NCBI GenBank assembly: GCA_036365145.1
Contig: JAEOAD010000015.1
Location: 9,107,501-9,171,500, forward strand
Source of the DNA: Orientallactaga sibirica
Taxonomy: Eukaryota; Chordata; Mammalia; Rodentia; Dipodidae
Reading direction: 5' to 3'
DNA length: 64,000 nucleotides
Shown here: positions 1 to 12,555 of the stretch, one piece after another
Layout: each line of letters opens with the position of its first letter
How positions within the stretch are numbered: position 1 is the stretch's first letter
Translations under genes and position numbers: made by a program
Notes under the pieces: generated by a model
The model's database searches: none
What the model saw: only the letters and a program-made list of their open reading frames with translations
What the model was told of the DNA's origin: nothing

Positions 1-880
1 CTTAAGCATCAGGTACCTGGAAACTGTTTCCAAGGATGCCCAAGAGAATGCATGCTACAAAACAGTAGGAGCATTGCCTATTATTTGGTAGCAATTTTAA
101 GAAGATTATGGACTAAAAACCTTAGCAATTTTAATGAAGACCACTTGTATTGGGCTAAGATGTTTAGAGTCAGTTTTTAGAATTGTTGAATAGTCAGAAA
201 TACTATTTTGTATCTGCATCTCCCAAGAGAGGAATTAGTATTAGCTTAGTATGATCCTGGGATCATAACACCAGGAGAATGATTGAACTCATAAATCTTT
301 GGAAGTGGCATGAGAAAGACTATTTCCAAAAAAGGGACATATTTCTCAGAACAAAATCGACTCCAAGTAGTGAGACTGACCTTTGCAATTGTTTTCATAG
401 AGATGGAGAAAACCCTGGATGTTTCATTCAGGGACCTCTTATGGTGAGAGGGACAAGAGAAAATCAAATAAAATATTTCCTATACAAGTTTTTCTATCAG
501 GAATAGGGTAATTACATTTCCAGTAATCCTCAAATATAAATTTCATTCTTATAAGAATGAAAAAACAATTCAATGATTTTCCATTGTACCAGAGTAAATA
601 TCAATAATAACAAACTAGAGTACTAATTCCTCTAAAAATTTCTTAAAGGCTCTAACATCATATATAGCAACATCTCTCACGTTTATATTCCTTATAACTT
701 AAAACATTAGAGATGGGAATTTTCAATTTGATAGTGTCAGACATTTCAAAACAACATAAAATATGATGTATACTTTGTTGGCTAAAACTAAACATAAAAA
801 CGTTCTGCCTGAGCATCTACTACCTCTGGAAAGGAATTAGACCTTTTTTCTCAAATATATATATATGGAGTTTTTTGTTG
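1..880. other. Unassigned AT-rich sequence
   Basis: No gene, RNA or recognisable repeat was seen. Open frames here are shorter than 80 codons and show no family motif. A short TA run sits near 856-866. Confidence 0.5.
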
Positions 881-890
881 TTGTTGTTTT

Positions 891-891
891 G

Positions 892-925
<34 letters not shown>

Positions 926-1038
926 GTTTTGGGTTTTTTAAGGTAGGGTTTCACTCTAGTCTAGGCTGACCTGAAACTCACTATGTAGTCTCAGGTTGGC
1001 CTCGAACTCACAGCAATCCTCCTACCTCTGCCTCCTGG
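891..1038 (-). repeat. B1 SINE, minus orientation
   Basis: A poly(T) run (about 893-924) is followed by the reversed B1 body with GGTAGGGTTTCACTCTAG, CAGGCTGACCTG and CTCGAACTCACAGCAATCC. The head of the element (GGGATTAAAGGCGTG side) is missing, so the copy is 5' truncated. B1 is a 7SL-RNA-derived SINE of rodents mobilised by L1. Confidence 0.9.
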
Positions 1039-1640
1039 ACCTGAACTAAATGAAGTGATTGTGGTGATTTTGCCTGGGATCAGTCTCATTGCAACCCTCT
1101 TCTCAATTTGGTAGCATGGGAAAATTCTGCCAGTATAGGCAGCCTACAGTACCTAGCAGACAACTGTTGAAGAGGATGCCTTTGGTTAGGAGCAGAAACG
1201 ATAGAAAAGAGTACAGCATACTAACAATAATCAAAATAAAGGTGGAATCGTTGTACTAATATTACATGAAGTTATTATTAAACAAAAATTTGTTACTAGG
1301 GAAAAGAAATGTTATTTTGTAACACTACAGGTGATTGGTGCAACTTTTAGTAAACACCTTTTTTTTTTTATTGTTTGTTTCCACAGAGAAAATTTTATAT
1401 CCAGAGAACTTCATTGGTGAATTCTAAAGAACATATACAAAGAAAAAATACTGATTTTTTTTTTTTTAGAATAAGCCACATTTATTTTCTTACTTCCAAG
1501 TTTCATCAATTATGAGTACAGCTATTTTAAATGTAGATGTATGGGTAATTATGAGGTACATGCTTTCAAGGCCTGTCAGCATGTAAAAATAGCATTGATA
1601 TGATGGTTATATTGTATACTATAAATATACTTAGTTTAGG
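1039..1640. other. Unassigned sequence
   Basis: AT-rich sequence with two short T runs (about 1363-1370 and 1456-1468). No coding or repeat signature was recognised. Confidence 0.4.
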
Positions 1641-2680
1641 AATCATCAAACTGCCCTGACAATTGGTTGTACCAATTTCCATTCTCTCCAGGAGTGAGAA
1701 TTCCTGTGGATCCACATTTTCACCAACATTTCATGTTGTTGTCTCAGCACTGGAGCATTCTAACATGTGTGCAGTGAATCTCATTGTGGTTTCCATTGCC
1801 AGTCCTGTGATAGTGAATGTAATATGGAACATTTGGTCAATCACATATTTACCATGTGTGTGTCTTCCGCGCTGAAGCAGCTGGGAAGGCCTCTGTCCAT
1901 TTTCTAACTAGCTTCTTTGTTTCCTTATTGTTTCAACAGTCTTTTTGTGTTTTGGGTAACAAATTATTAATTGGCTTTGTTTTTGCAGTTTTTTTCTATG
2001 CTGTACAGAAAAAAATAGCCAATATATTATTATAGTAATGTTTTATTTTTAAATCTGTGCAATGGTGATGTCCAAACATGAGCTGAGAATATTTCCTCCT
2101 TTTTCAATTTTGTGGGGGAGAATTTCATAAATCTTTCAGTTTTTTTTCTCTGTAAGTGTTCTGTAGAATTCACCAATGAAGGGATCTGGATATACAATTA
2201 TCTTTGTGAAAAAATACATATTCTAAAAATTGCACCAATCATGTTTAGCATTATAAAATAACATTTATTTCCCTAGTAACATATTTTGTGCAATAACTTC
2301 ATATGATATTAGTATAAATATTTCATCTTTATTTTGATTATTGTTAGTATGCTATACTCTTTACTACCTTTTCATTTTCACTTTCCTGTGTCATTGTATT
2401 TAAAGCCTGTGTTTTGAGAGGCAGTATTTAGTTGGGTCCTGATTTTCTGTTCCAGATGTACCTCTCTGGCTTTTAATTTTAGACATTTTAACTTAACATG
2501 ATTTTCACAGAGCTAGGCTTACATGCAGGCTTTTATACTTGCTTTTATCTCATTGGTTTTTATTTCCTTTCTTGTCATTTTTGGTTAACTGAATACTTTT
2601 CAGATGATAGTGTGTCATTTATTAAGTTATTAAATCCATATCTTGGTGCATTCCTGGTTAATGGTTGCTGTGGGACTTGA
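1640..2680 (-). mobile_element. Ancient L1 fragments, minus strand
   Basis: The stretch reads like the antisense of the 3' part of old mammalian L1: text around 1665-1900 resembles the reverse of the ORF2 C-terminal region, and 2160-2200 resembles the 'ATTCACCAATGAAGGGATCTGG' RT-region segment. Further pieces up to about 2680 look like HAL1/L1M-type antisense. Similarity is partial and no frame is open, so this is an old, highly diverged copy. The boundaries are approximate. Confidence 0.5.
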
Positions 2681-2862
2681 ACTTTACATCTTTAATTAAT
2701 CACAGACTATGTTCAAGATATATTTTACTAGCCAAATAAGATATAGGAAACATACAATATTATAATCTCAATTCCTCTGCCAATTTTCTTGCAATTATTG
2801 TAATATATTTTCCACTATATATGTTATAGTACATTCAATTTTAAAATTTTAAATGATTATCT

Positions 2863-3075
2863 TTTAAAAATATTTTTATTTATTTATATGTAGAGAGAGA
2901 AGACAGGCAGGCAGACAGAGAAAATGGGGATGCTAGAGCCTCCAGCCTCTACAAACAGACTCCAGATGCATGTGCCACTTTGTGAATCTAGCATTATATA
3001 GGCACTGGGGAATTGAACTCAGGCCTTTGGCTTTGCAGGCAAGCACATTAACAGGTTGACCATCTCTCCAGCCCC
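2863..3075 (-). repeat. Dip-type (B2 superfamily) SINE, minus
   Basis: An A/T-rich 3' tail and GAGAGA stretch are followed by CTCCAGATGCATGTGCC and end in CCATCTCTCCAGCCCC, the reversed tRNA-derived head. Moderately diverged. Confidence 0.85.
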
Positions 3076-3295
3076 TCAAATGATTACCTTTTAAGACAAT
3101 GGAGACATTAAGAACATAAATCTTATATAGTGGCTTACATATTTTATATTCTCAAGATTTTTATTCTTACTCTGATTCTTTGCAATTTGAAGAACTTATT
3201 TTACTATTTTTATATATGAGAGTTCTTATGATGATTTCTTTAAGTTCTTATACATCTGAAACTGTATATTATTCTTTTTCAGTTTTAAAGATATA

Positions 3296-4925
3296 TTCTG
3301 TATCAACAAAATTCCACAAACAAAAACCCAGGCCCAGAAAGCCAAACATCACATATTCTCTCTCATATGTGGACCCTAGTTACAAATGACTGGACTTCAA
3401 TGAGTTGGAACAAAACTCAGCAGCAGAGGCCAGTAAGCTAGAAAGAGTATATAAAGGGAGGAGGGGACTTAGTAGGATGGTATTTTATACGTGTAAATAG
3501 AAGAACAGGTTGATGGGGGTAAAAAGGCCTAAGTGAGGTCAGGGGAAGAGATTGAGTAAAGGAAAGGCAGAGGAAGGGCTAACCAAAATCTTAGAGGGCA
3601 TGAATAAGTCATATGGAAACCTACGTTTTTGCACAATGGCACACCCAGAAGCCATAGATTATTACTAGAAAATTTTCAGTGCCAGGAATGGGATACCTTC
3701 CAGTGAGTTGTTGGCAAGGGAGGTCCCTTATGCCCCCAAAACATTACAGGTCATTGCTGAGGCTCATGGGTTCCCACCAGGAATAGATGGTAAGACCCTG
3801 TTGCTGAAGACTCCTCATACTTGGGCTGCAAGGTCACTGAGAAACCATGCTGGAGCTGAGCTGAAACCCTCCTCCATGTAGACCAGCTGACAGAAAGCTG
3901 GAAAAAGCAATGCTGTATGCAGTTTAATGGGAGAGAGAGAAATAACCAATAGAGATACTCAACAGAGGACAATGCAAGCCTTAAATATGGCCAGCCAGGC
4001 CAAATGAACCAATGAGTGCAATAGTGGCATGTCTGTTATGGGGGAAAACAACCACTCTCTAATTGGACTGGAGGCCTTCTCCATGGAAGGGAATACATCC
4101 TGATACTGAAAACCTACATCAGGGGTAGTCATGAGCCCTAGGGGTATAATGTCTGCTGTTGTCTGGCTAAATTTATATACTATACTCACCACACTGCCTG
4201 ATAAGCACTTCTCTTTTTTTTAAAGATTTTATTTTATTTATTTATTTATTAGAGACAGAGAGAGGGACAGAGAAAGAGATAGAATGAGAATAGGAGCACC
4301 AGGGCCTCTAGTCACTGCAGACGAACTCCAGACTCATGCACCACTATGTGCCTCTGCTTACGTGGAGACCTGGAGAATTGAACCAGGGTCCTTAGGCTTC
4401 TCAAGCATGTGCCTTAACTACTAAGCCATCTCTCCAGCCCATAATCTCTTCTCTTAATGTTTATACCCATATATCAATGCTATTCTCACTTTTGGTTAGA
4501 GAAGCTTCTCTTTTCAGATGATGGTGACCTTGGGATGACTCAGAAGGTACCATAGTGCTGAGAAGATGTGACAGAGGAGTGTCCAGCACTGAAACATCTC
4601 TATCACACCTTCCAAGGCTCAGGGTCCATTGAATATGAGGTGGTGGAAAGAATGTAAGAGCCAAAGGAAGGGTAGGACTCCTTACAATTTGCTCTTCCAG
4701 ACATAAAATGGCCTGAATATCCATGACCTCACAGTGCCTGACACTACCTACATAAAACCATCATAACAGGAAGAAAAGATGATGACATCAAAATAAAAGA
4801 CTGATTGAGAGGGGGGAAGGGGTATGATGGAGAGTGGAGTGGCTAAGAGGAAAGTGGGTGGAGGGAGGGAATTACCATGGAATACAGTCTATAATGGTGG
4901 AAGTTGACAATAAAAAATTAAATTA
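3296..4925 (+). mobile_element. L1 3' end (L1-A), plus strand
   Basis: It begins with the typical L1 ORF2 C-terminal text (about 3330-3400, ATATGTGGACCCTAGTTAC) and continues through a long 3'UTR to GACAATAAAAAATTAAATT near 4905-4922. The 3'UTR is homologous to those of the L1 copies at 26.2-27.8 kb (same strand) and 48.6-50.0 kb (reverse), for example the CTGCTGAAGACTC-like block at 3799-3815 and the CTCCATGGAAGGGAA block at 4079. A Dip SINE is inserted at 4217-4440. The element is heavily 5' truncated and non-coding. Confidence 0.75.
4217..4440 (-). repeat. Dip-type SINE, minus, inside an L1 3'UTR
   Basis: TTTATTTATTTATTAGAGACAGAG tail side (4240-4262) and CCATCTCTCCAGCCC head (4427-4440). 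The L1 3'UTR continues on both sides, so the SINE is younger than L1-A. Confidence 0.9.
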
Positions 4926-4926
4926 A

Positions 4927-5080
4927 GAGCCAGGCCTTAATCCCAGCACTCGGGAGGCAGAGGTAGGAGGATCACCATGAGTTCGAGGCCACCCTGAGAC
5001 TACATAGTGAATTCCAGGTCAGCCTGAGCTAGAGTGAGACCCTACCTCAATAAAAAAACAAAAAAAAAATAATAAAAGTT
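4927..5080 (+). repeat. B1 SINE, plus
   Basis: Body with CCCAGCACTCGGGAGGCAGA, GTTCGAGGCCACCCTGAGAC and AGAGTGAGACCCTACCTC, ending in an A-rich tail. It sits directly on the A-rich end of L1-A. About 12 bases near the head (the GTGGTGGCGCACG side) are missing. Confidence 0.9.
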
Positions 5081-5289
5081 AATTAATTAATTAATTTTAA
5101 AAATTCTAAAAATATTCCACCATCATTTTCCTTGAATTATTTCATTCTAGAATATTATTCTCTTTTTGGTATTTAGGGATACTTACTTTTTTCAAACCAT
5201 ATTAACTGTTCATATCAGTGGATTCACTATGCTATTTCATATATGCCTACAGCATCCATTGATCATGACTATCTACCCTGGACTACTAT

Positions 5290-6000
5290 TTCCTCAAGAT
5301 CTTTCCCACACACTAGTTATCATTCAACTTTCTGGTTAGTTTATTTGTTCTAATTTCCACATATGACAGAGGACATGGGATACTTGTCTTTCTGAATCTG
5401 ACTTCACATGATATCTTCCATTTCCATTCATTTTACTGCAAATGACAGGATTTTACTTGTTTTTGTGGCTCAGTAACATTCTTTGTGCCATTTCTTCTGT
5501 GCTTAGAACATTTCTCCCCTTTAGCTGCCTCTGGAATTTTTCCTGGTTTTGGGCAGACTAAGTTTCTTTTCATGTTTCTTATGTTTATATTCCTCTTCAA
5601 TTATTTTGCCTTGAAATTAATAGTTTTAATAAATATGGAAAATTGTGCCATTATTTCTTTAAATATCTTGCCCTATGACCTATCCCCTTTGATGACTCTG
5701 ATTGTAGGCATAGTAGTAACATAGATCACGAATATTTTTCATTTACAAAATTCTCTTTCCCTGTATTTTTTGTGGTATATTCCACTTCTGTGCTTTCAAA
5801 TTCAATAATTTTCTGTTCTGGATACCTAGTTTTCCATTACCATATAGTACCTATTCACTTCAATTATTACTGTGCTCATCCAAATGATTGTGATTATACT
5901 CATTTTTATTACTCTTTGGTGACACTCTTCTTTGCCTATATACAAGGTCTTAAAAATATTTTCACACATTTTATCTGCTTGTTGAAAACTTAGAGGATAA
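5290..6000 (-). mobile_element. Ancient L1 fragments, minus strand
   Basis: 5380-5490 resembles the antisense of an old L1 3' region (the 'ATGACAGGATTTTACTTG...GGCTCAGTAACATTCTTTGTG' segment). 5640-5830 resembles the antisense of old L1 ORF1 (TTATTTCTTTAAATATCTTG). No open frame of note. Assignment is by text similarity only. Confidence 0.45.
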
Positions 6001-6659
6001 ATCTACCTACTTTTAGTCAATCTTTATTCAATCTTTACCAGATACTTTAGTTCATTAATGCAGCAAGAGGGAAAAACTACCTTAATATTTTTCATAAACT
6101 TTTGCTTTTATCAATAGCTCAAAGCTATAATCTAAAGTGATTGATTATATTTACATAGAAAATAATGAAATGAAGACATCATTGTTTTCATTTTACATCC
6201 AGGCATATCAAGTACAAAGATGTTTCATCCCAGCTTAACTTCTCAATCCACTATAAACATCATGAAGGCTTGAAATTATGTTTCTTTCCAGTTTCAGACA
6301 CCATTTTCACTTCAATGCAAGGAAAGGCTTTTAATTTATTTGATGTCATATCAAAATATGTGTTCTTTCTGTTCTCTACAAGTATTCCAGTGGAGTTGTT
6401 AGTGCTTAGGTACAGGTGTTAAATGGAACATTAGAGATAAACCTAATACCCACTTACCTGGATATTTATCATCTTTTTAAATAGAATATTTATTGTAAGG
6501 TACATAAAAATAATCATATTGATTCAATATTGGAGAAAATCAAAGATGAATATTTGATTAGATTTTAAGTATTGCTCATAGTCCTTTGCAAATGCAGAAA
6601 ATTTAACTAACAGATGCACTATTGTACCCATCTCTATTTAGTCACAGTTTTAAAATAAT
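6001..6659. other. Unassigned AT-rich sequence
   Basis: Nothing recognised. Confidence 0.4.
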
Positions 6660-6671
6660 AAGACTATTTTT

Positions 6672-6904
6672 AAAAATATTTTATTATTTATTTGCTTATT
6701 TGAGAGAGAGAGATACAGAAATAGGCAGGAGAGAGAGAGAGAGAGAATGGGTGCACCAGGGCCTCCAGCCACTGCAAACAAACTCCAGATGCATGCACCC
6801 CCTTGTGCATCTGGCTTACGTGGGTCCTGGAGAATCGAGCCTCGAACCGGGGTCCTTAGGCTTCATAGGCAAGTGTTTAACCGCTAAGCCATCTCTCCAT
6901 CCCC
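6672..6904 (-). repeat. Dip-type SINE, minus, with 12-bp target-site duplication
   Basis: AAGACTATTTTT occurs exactly at 6660-6671 and 6905-6916 on either side of a full SINE with GAGAGA tract, GCCTCCAGCCACTGC and CTAAGCCATCTCTCC. The perfect duplication marks L1-type target-primed insertion. Confidence 0.9.
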
Positions 6905-6916
6905 AAGACTATTTTT

Positions 6917-7122
6917 TAAAAAAATTTTTTATTACATATATGTAAGCTGAGAGAGAGTGGGGAGAAATTGGCATATGGGAACCTCCCACCTCTTCAACCA
7001 AATTCCAGCAGGTTCATGTGCCATTTTGTGCATCTGGCTTTACTTGGGTACTGTTTTATCAAACTCAGACCATCAGCCTCTGAATGTAAATACCTTTAAC
7101 CACTGAGCTATCTCTTTAGCCC
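6917..7122 (-). repeat. Old Dip-type SINE, minus, diverged
   Basis: The same order of blocks as other Dip copies (GAGAGAGTGGGGAGAAATTGGC, TTCATGTGCCATTTTGTGC, CACTGAGCTATCTCTTTAGCCCC) with many substitutions. It adjoins the younger copy at 6672-6904. Confidence 0.75.
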
Positions 7123-7255
7123 CAAACACTGCTACTTTTTGAATTCAGCATTAAAAATATTTGCCCTTGTTCAATTTTAATTCTATAAATATTTTCTCAT
7201 ATTTTCATTAACAATATTTTGTGGTCATTATTTTGTAGCAAGTACATTTAAATCT

Positions 7256-7312
7256 GGGCTGGAAAGATGGCTCAGAGGTTGAAGGTCCATGCTTGCAAAT
7301 ATATGTGATGCT
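7256..7312 (+). repeat. Dip/B2-superfamily SINE head fragment, plus
   Basis: GGGCTGGAAAGATGGCTCAG at 7257-7276 matches the tRNA-derived promoter head. Similarity stops by about 7312, so only the 5' fragment remains. Confidence 0.6.
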
Positions 7313-8125
7313 TGGTTATGATTATTAATCTGAAAATCAACCATGATATGTGAACTAACTTGCACTAGAAATTTTAAGAACGAGGAAAAAGTTACATCTT
7401 TCATTTGAAATAACCAAAGAAAAGTTATTCTTAAAGAATATTGTTTCTAAAAACTGTGGCTTTCCTCTTCAACTTAAGTGTGAGAATTTGAGTGAAGGAT
7501 GAAATATGCTCTTTCCACATACACTAAATTGACAAGCAATACTGAAGAGTTTTGCCATTTTAGGAGCTGTAGAGTGAAAAATGAGAACCTGGAAATAGAT
7601 AATCCTATTCTGGTTGTTCAGATAAAGCAAATTAAGGGAAAATCTATATTTATAGAAATATTTTGAAATATTTTGAATTGGAAAACATAGTTAAGCTAGT
7701 ATACTTGAAAGGAAACAGCAGGAAAAATTATAATTGGACATCTTTTATTGCAAATTACTTAAAAGTAAGATTGGGTTCTGTGGAATATGAATGAACAGAA
7801 TGCTTACATATTCTGTTACATCATCTTGGTGAGCTGCTGCCACTGCTGCTCTAGCATGTAATTTATTAATAGTCATATCGGGCAATATTTTCTTGATTTC
7901 CATAACTGGAACTTCTTAGGAGAGTGTGATAGCATGAATAAGGTAGGATAATGGTGGGATAATTTGTATTCATCATTTTAGAAGCTGTTCTCAACATAGA
8001 TTATGGGTAGCAATCACTAGGTGTGAATTCATCTTTAAGAAGGGATTGAACTTTTAAGGAACCCTCACTCTATTTTAAATGACAGTCTGTTGGTCTTGTA
8101 ATGTCAATACTTGTTTACTTAACTT
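7313..8125. other. Unassigned sequence
   Basis: No coding, RNA or repeat signature was recognised. Confidence 0.4.
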
Positions 8126-8330
8126 AGATATTTTTAAAAATTTTTATTTATTTATTTGACAGAGAAAGAGAGAGAGAATGGGCACTCCAGGGCCTCTAGC
8201 CACTGCAAACGAATTCCAGATGCATGTGCCCCTTGTTCATCTGGTTAATGTGGGTCCTGGGGAATAGAACCTGGGTCCTTTGGCTTTGCAGGCAAAAGCC
8301 TTAACTGCTAAGCCATCCCTCCAGCCCTAA
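8126..8330 (-). repeat. Dip-type SINE, minus
   Basis: TTTATTTATTTATTTGACAGAGAAAGAG tail region, GGGCCTCTAGCCACTGC, and CTAAGCCATCCCTCCAGCCC head. Confidence 0.9.
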
Positions 8331-10438
8331 CTTGTAATTTTAAGGGAGACTTCTCAAAGACTTGAAATTACCCAATAAATACTTAATAATTCCCCTGAAT
8401 GAAGCCCATCTGAAAAGCATATCCTCATACACTGCCATTCATATGCACAAGAACTCCCAGTTTCATAGTTTCTTCCCCTGAGGGATTTTTTTCTTCAAGT
8501 TTTTGCTTTAAGTACCTCAACTGTTCCTTCTGATTTTAAGGTTTGGCCTCCCACCTTGGGATAATAACATGTCACAGACTAGAGATGTGGCGTTCTAAGA
8601 GCTGCTCCTGACTGAGGAAGACTTGTGGACTACTGCAAGAAGAACAGTTTATAAATGTCAAAGATGATTATTCCCCAGGATATACAATAAAGGTAAGTAG
8701 GGAGCATAAATCTTCTCTTTCTACACAGTTTTATTCTGTTTGACCCTAGTTACTGCAAATCCAATTTTCACTGAAATTCCATTGGGAATGTGGCTCACAC
8801 TAATTTTTGAGCTTATGAATTATCAAAGAACAGAATCATTGTGTTGGTTTGGAACTCAAATGCAAATTTAGTATGAATATGGAATAGGCATGTCTATACA
8901 TTGGGAATGGATGTTTCTTTTCAACTTTAACTAAATCTACAAGAAGACATATTTCTTTCCAAACATTAAGAAACAACTGAGCTAAGTTGCAAAATACCTT
9001 CTCTTTCCAGGTTGGCAGAACAACAAAAAGAAATGCATTTCTTCTAGGCCCTATGCCAGCATTATTCAGGAGTCTCATGGGGAAAACAGTCTGGGTAAAT
9101 TCCTACTGTAAGCTGAAATGGAAGAATGCTACCAAGAAAGCCTAAAGAGAAGATACATCTGCCTCTCTGTCTTCCATTCTATGCAAGATGAATATGAAGC
9201 TTAAAGTGCCACTTTTATCCTTTTCTTCACTGAGTTAATTCTGATCATTTTTTTCAGACTGACTCCACACGCTGTTACACATATTTGTTTCATATTCTTA
9301 AACCATGTGATTGTTTTTTATGAATTGAAAAAAAGGTAATGTAACAACATCAGATCTGCTGAATGATTGACAAGATCTGAAATGAACAGATGCTTCTATA
9401 CTAGCACTATCATATATCTTCGGGTTCACTTCTTCAGGTGAAACAATCCCTGAGAAAGCCATTGCATGACAAATAATAAGCCAGGGCACTCTGGTAGAAA
9501 TCTCTAATCCATTACCACCTCTCCCTTTATCTTTTACCATTCTCTGAAAAATTCTTAAGACCCCTGCACACCTCTATAGTTTCATCTATTTACAAATTCA
9601 AACATCAAGGTAAAGTCATCTAATTCAGATCCATATAACCCCAATGTTAATCAATAAGATATCATATATTTTAAAATGGGGCATATTAAAGTGGCACAGT
9701 CTTTGAGATTAAGTATAAAATTTAATCTTTAAATAGGCAAGTGCAATCAACTTTGACTTTCTAGTTGTTTGTTGAATACTAACTAAATTTAATGTACTGC
9801 CCTTAAATTCATGATAGTCTATGGCTAAAGACTACCTGTAAACAGCTCTCATTCTGAATTTAGAAGAAGAGAGAACTGGACAGGAAATACCAAGACCAAT
9901 ATTTGAAGAGGCCATTGTTTCTTCTCATATACTGTCTCCCCTGTACTTGAACCTCAGATTGTATCATTAAGCCCTCTGACTTTCTGCAATAATCTCATGG
10001 AATTATCTGCTCCCAAGTACATATGAAGGTCAAGAAAGCCTCACTGGAATTGAATAGTACCCTTACTTGATCAGGCTAACCCACAGACACCTTCTGATCT
10101 GATCACCAAGATTAATTAAACTGAAATTGGTTTAGTTGGAACACTAAAAATTCACATTATCTAGTTACTCATGTAAACTCTAGCCTTCCTTGAATCCTCA
10201 TTCATCCTTAGAATAGCAAATCTTGTCCTATTTCCAACTCTCCAGGTGTTACTAAAAGTGATTAGGCAAGTGGCAACTCATTCTGTAATGCCAAGTTTAG
10301 AATGGCCATGGGTAGGATAGGCATTGTGCTTAAAGAAATACTAGTTGCTGCATACCACTTCATATCAATATTTCCCAAAATAACACATTCATCTTAGATA
10401 ATAGAATAAGAATCAAAAGAAAGTAAATCATCCCAATA

Positions 10439-10440
<2 letters not shown>
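8331..10440. other. Unassigned sequence, 2.1 kb
   Basis: No repeat or coding signature was recognised. Open frames of about 80 codons (minus strand, 8836-9078 and 9298-9540) show no family motif and look like chance. Confidence 0.4.
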
Positions 10441-10489
<49 letters not shown>

Positions 10490-10490
10490 C
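10441..10490. repeat. (AC)n(AT)n microsatellite
   Basis: About 35 bases of AC repeat pass directly into about 16 bases of AT repeat. Confidence 0.98.
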
Positions 10491-11795
10491 TATAAAACTT
10501 GGAGTTTTCTAAGATAAACAAAAAAAATGGTCACATCTTGTCAGCATGAAAGGGCTTATTCATTTATTCAGAAATGACAGAGGAATAGGATGACTTACAG
10601 ATTCCAGGAAGTTATTATGTGACTATTGTAAATTTAATAGTGCTTTATAACATATCTATATTCTGATAATGTATGATATTCTGCCCACGTTTTCACCTTC
10701 CTCTTCTCTAAACTCTTCCCATTTTTATTTGCACACTTCATCTAGGAAGTCTGCCCCCTTCTTTGTGCAAACTTCAAATAACTGAAATCCTCAGCTCCTA
10801 CAGAAAGCCTGACCCAAGAACAATAGTAATATGCCCAGACTGATTTTTCTATTTTCTATTATTCTAAAAACACTCACTGATGACAGCATGTGACAAATTG
10901 CTATCTAGAGAATGAAGGAAAAGAGAAATGATGTCTGTGGTGTCCATTTTCATGTACAAGCGCATGCACACACACACATAAACACACACGTGAGCACACT
11001 GAGAAACATATCATGGATGTATATATCTGTTTATAGCTTTATCTGCCTAAGTCTTTTATAACCTGAAAAAAGTATTGCATGGACACAGATTTAGTGTTCA
11101 GTACATTCCTCCTTATGCTTACTAGTATAAATCTTCAGCATATACACACATCACATCATTGCAGCAAACAGCACTAGAAAATATTAGAGTCCATGGTGAG
11201 TGAGTCAGGGTAGGACATGCATCACCAGATGCTGTGGCCAAAACTTGAACAACGGGAGAGGACTTTCAAGTGAGATTTACACTCTGATGGTAATTTCTAT
11301 CTTGCCCGGCAACAATGACTCCCAGATGGAGCTTTAATAATTTAGCACTGTCATTCCTCTTTATAGAGAAGGCACAAGACTATCTCCGTTTAAGATTGTG
11401 ATTAAACCATGAAGCTTTAAGCATGTCTTGAAAGTACACTTCCAAGGAAACCCCAATGTCTAGCCATATTTTCCAGGTTTTGCTAAGGTTTTTGCTAGAG
11501 TGAGCACTGCACTGCTATCAGAAGCTCTGAGATGATACCACATGTCTGCCACTCTCAAACTGTCCAAATTTAGCTTACATTCTTCTCCAGGCTGAATTTG
11601 TCTCCTTAAAATAGGTTCAGTAAGCTTTCCATGTCTTTTGTGAAGAATCATGTGAGATTAAATATGGTATTGAATGGCAGGTTTCTTCCTTACCTTACAA
11701 AAGGGTTTTTCACCCAAATATAATCTGGGTTTACCCTTTCCTATCAAGAGAATATGTTTTGCATGGCATTCATGGGTATATAACATTCCAGACTT
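10491..11795. other. Unassigned sequence
   Basis: Only a weak interrupted CA-rich patch (about 10967-10990) was noted. No gene recognised. Confidence 0.4.
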
Positions 11796-12178
11796 TAAAT
11801 ATTTCTTTTTTATATTTTTTTGGTTTTCTTTCTTTATTTATTTATTAGTGAGAGGGAAAGAGGCAGAGAGAGACAGACAGACAGAGAGAGAGAATGGGCA
11901 CTCCACAGCTTCCAGCCACTGCAAATGAATTCCAGATGCATGCGTCACCTTGTACATCTGGCTTATGGGGGTACTGGGGAACTGAACAGAGGTCCTTTGG
12001 CTTTGCAGGCAAGCACATTAACCACTAAGCCATCTCTCCAACCCCTGATTTTCTCACCATAGCCCAGGCTGACCTGGAATTCAAGTCTCAGTATGGCCTC
12101 AAACTCACAACGATCTTCCTACCTCTGCCTCCCAAGTACTGGGATTAAAGCAGTGTGCCACAATGCCTGTCTTAAATA
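11796..12178 (-). repeat. B1 SINE, minus, split by a Dip SINE
   Basis: A T-rich start with TTGGTTTT (11813-11828) and a B1 body resuming at 12060 (GCCCAGGCTGACCTGGAATTC, then GGGATTAAAGCAGTGTGCCA) belong to one reversed B1. The Dip SINE at 11825-12046 replaces the expected GAGGTAGGGTCTCACT junction. Diverged. Confidence 0.7.
11825..12046 (-). repeat. Dip-type SINE, minus, nested in B1
   Basis: TTTATTTATTTATTAGTGAGAG tail, (AGAC)-rich stretch, TTCCAGATGCATGCGTC, and CTAAGCCATCTCTCCAACCCC head. Confidence 0.9.
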
Positions 12179-12179
12179 T

Positions 12180-12555
12180 TTCTTTTTAATTAAATGAAGA
12201 TATTATCTCATATTCTTGACTGATGAATTATAAAGGAGTTTTTTTTTTCATATTCACAGGATAGGAAGAGACATAGCTCATGATAGAAAAGATTTGGTGC
12301 TTTGGGTGAATTGAAATGTTGGTACATCTTGGTAGTAATTTGTGTTAGGGGTCTCTGAATAAGTGTAACTGTGGCTGCTGTGAAATACTTAAGGACAGTT
12401 AATGAAATATACAAGTTATGGACACTAAAAACACCATAATAAATAATGTTTAAGAAACCTAATATGTGTTACTATTTTATGATATATGTCTATATAAATA
12501 TAGTTTCAAATATTATAGCAATCCTAATAGTTAACAAGTATAATTATTTTTATTG
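12180..12555. other. Unassigned AT-rich sequence
   Basis: Nothing recognised. Confidence 0.4.

Noticed and set aside
7256..7312. tRNA gene (box A-like GGCTGGAAAGATGGCTCAG)
   Set aside because: It is the head of a B2-superfamily SINE. No cloverleaf or 3' half of a tRNA follows.
8836..9540. Two minus-strand frames of 80 codons that could be exons
   Set aside because: No splice-site context, domain or codon pattern could be supported, and length is within chance for AT-rich DNA.
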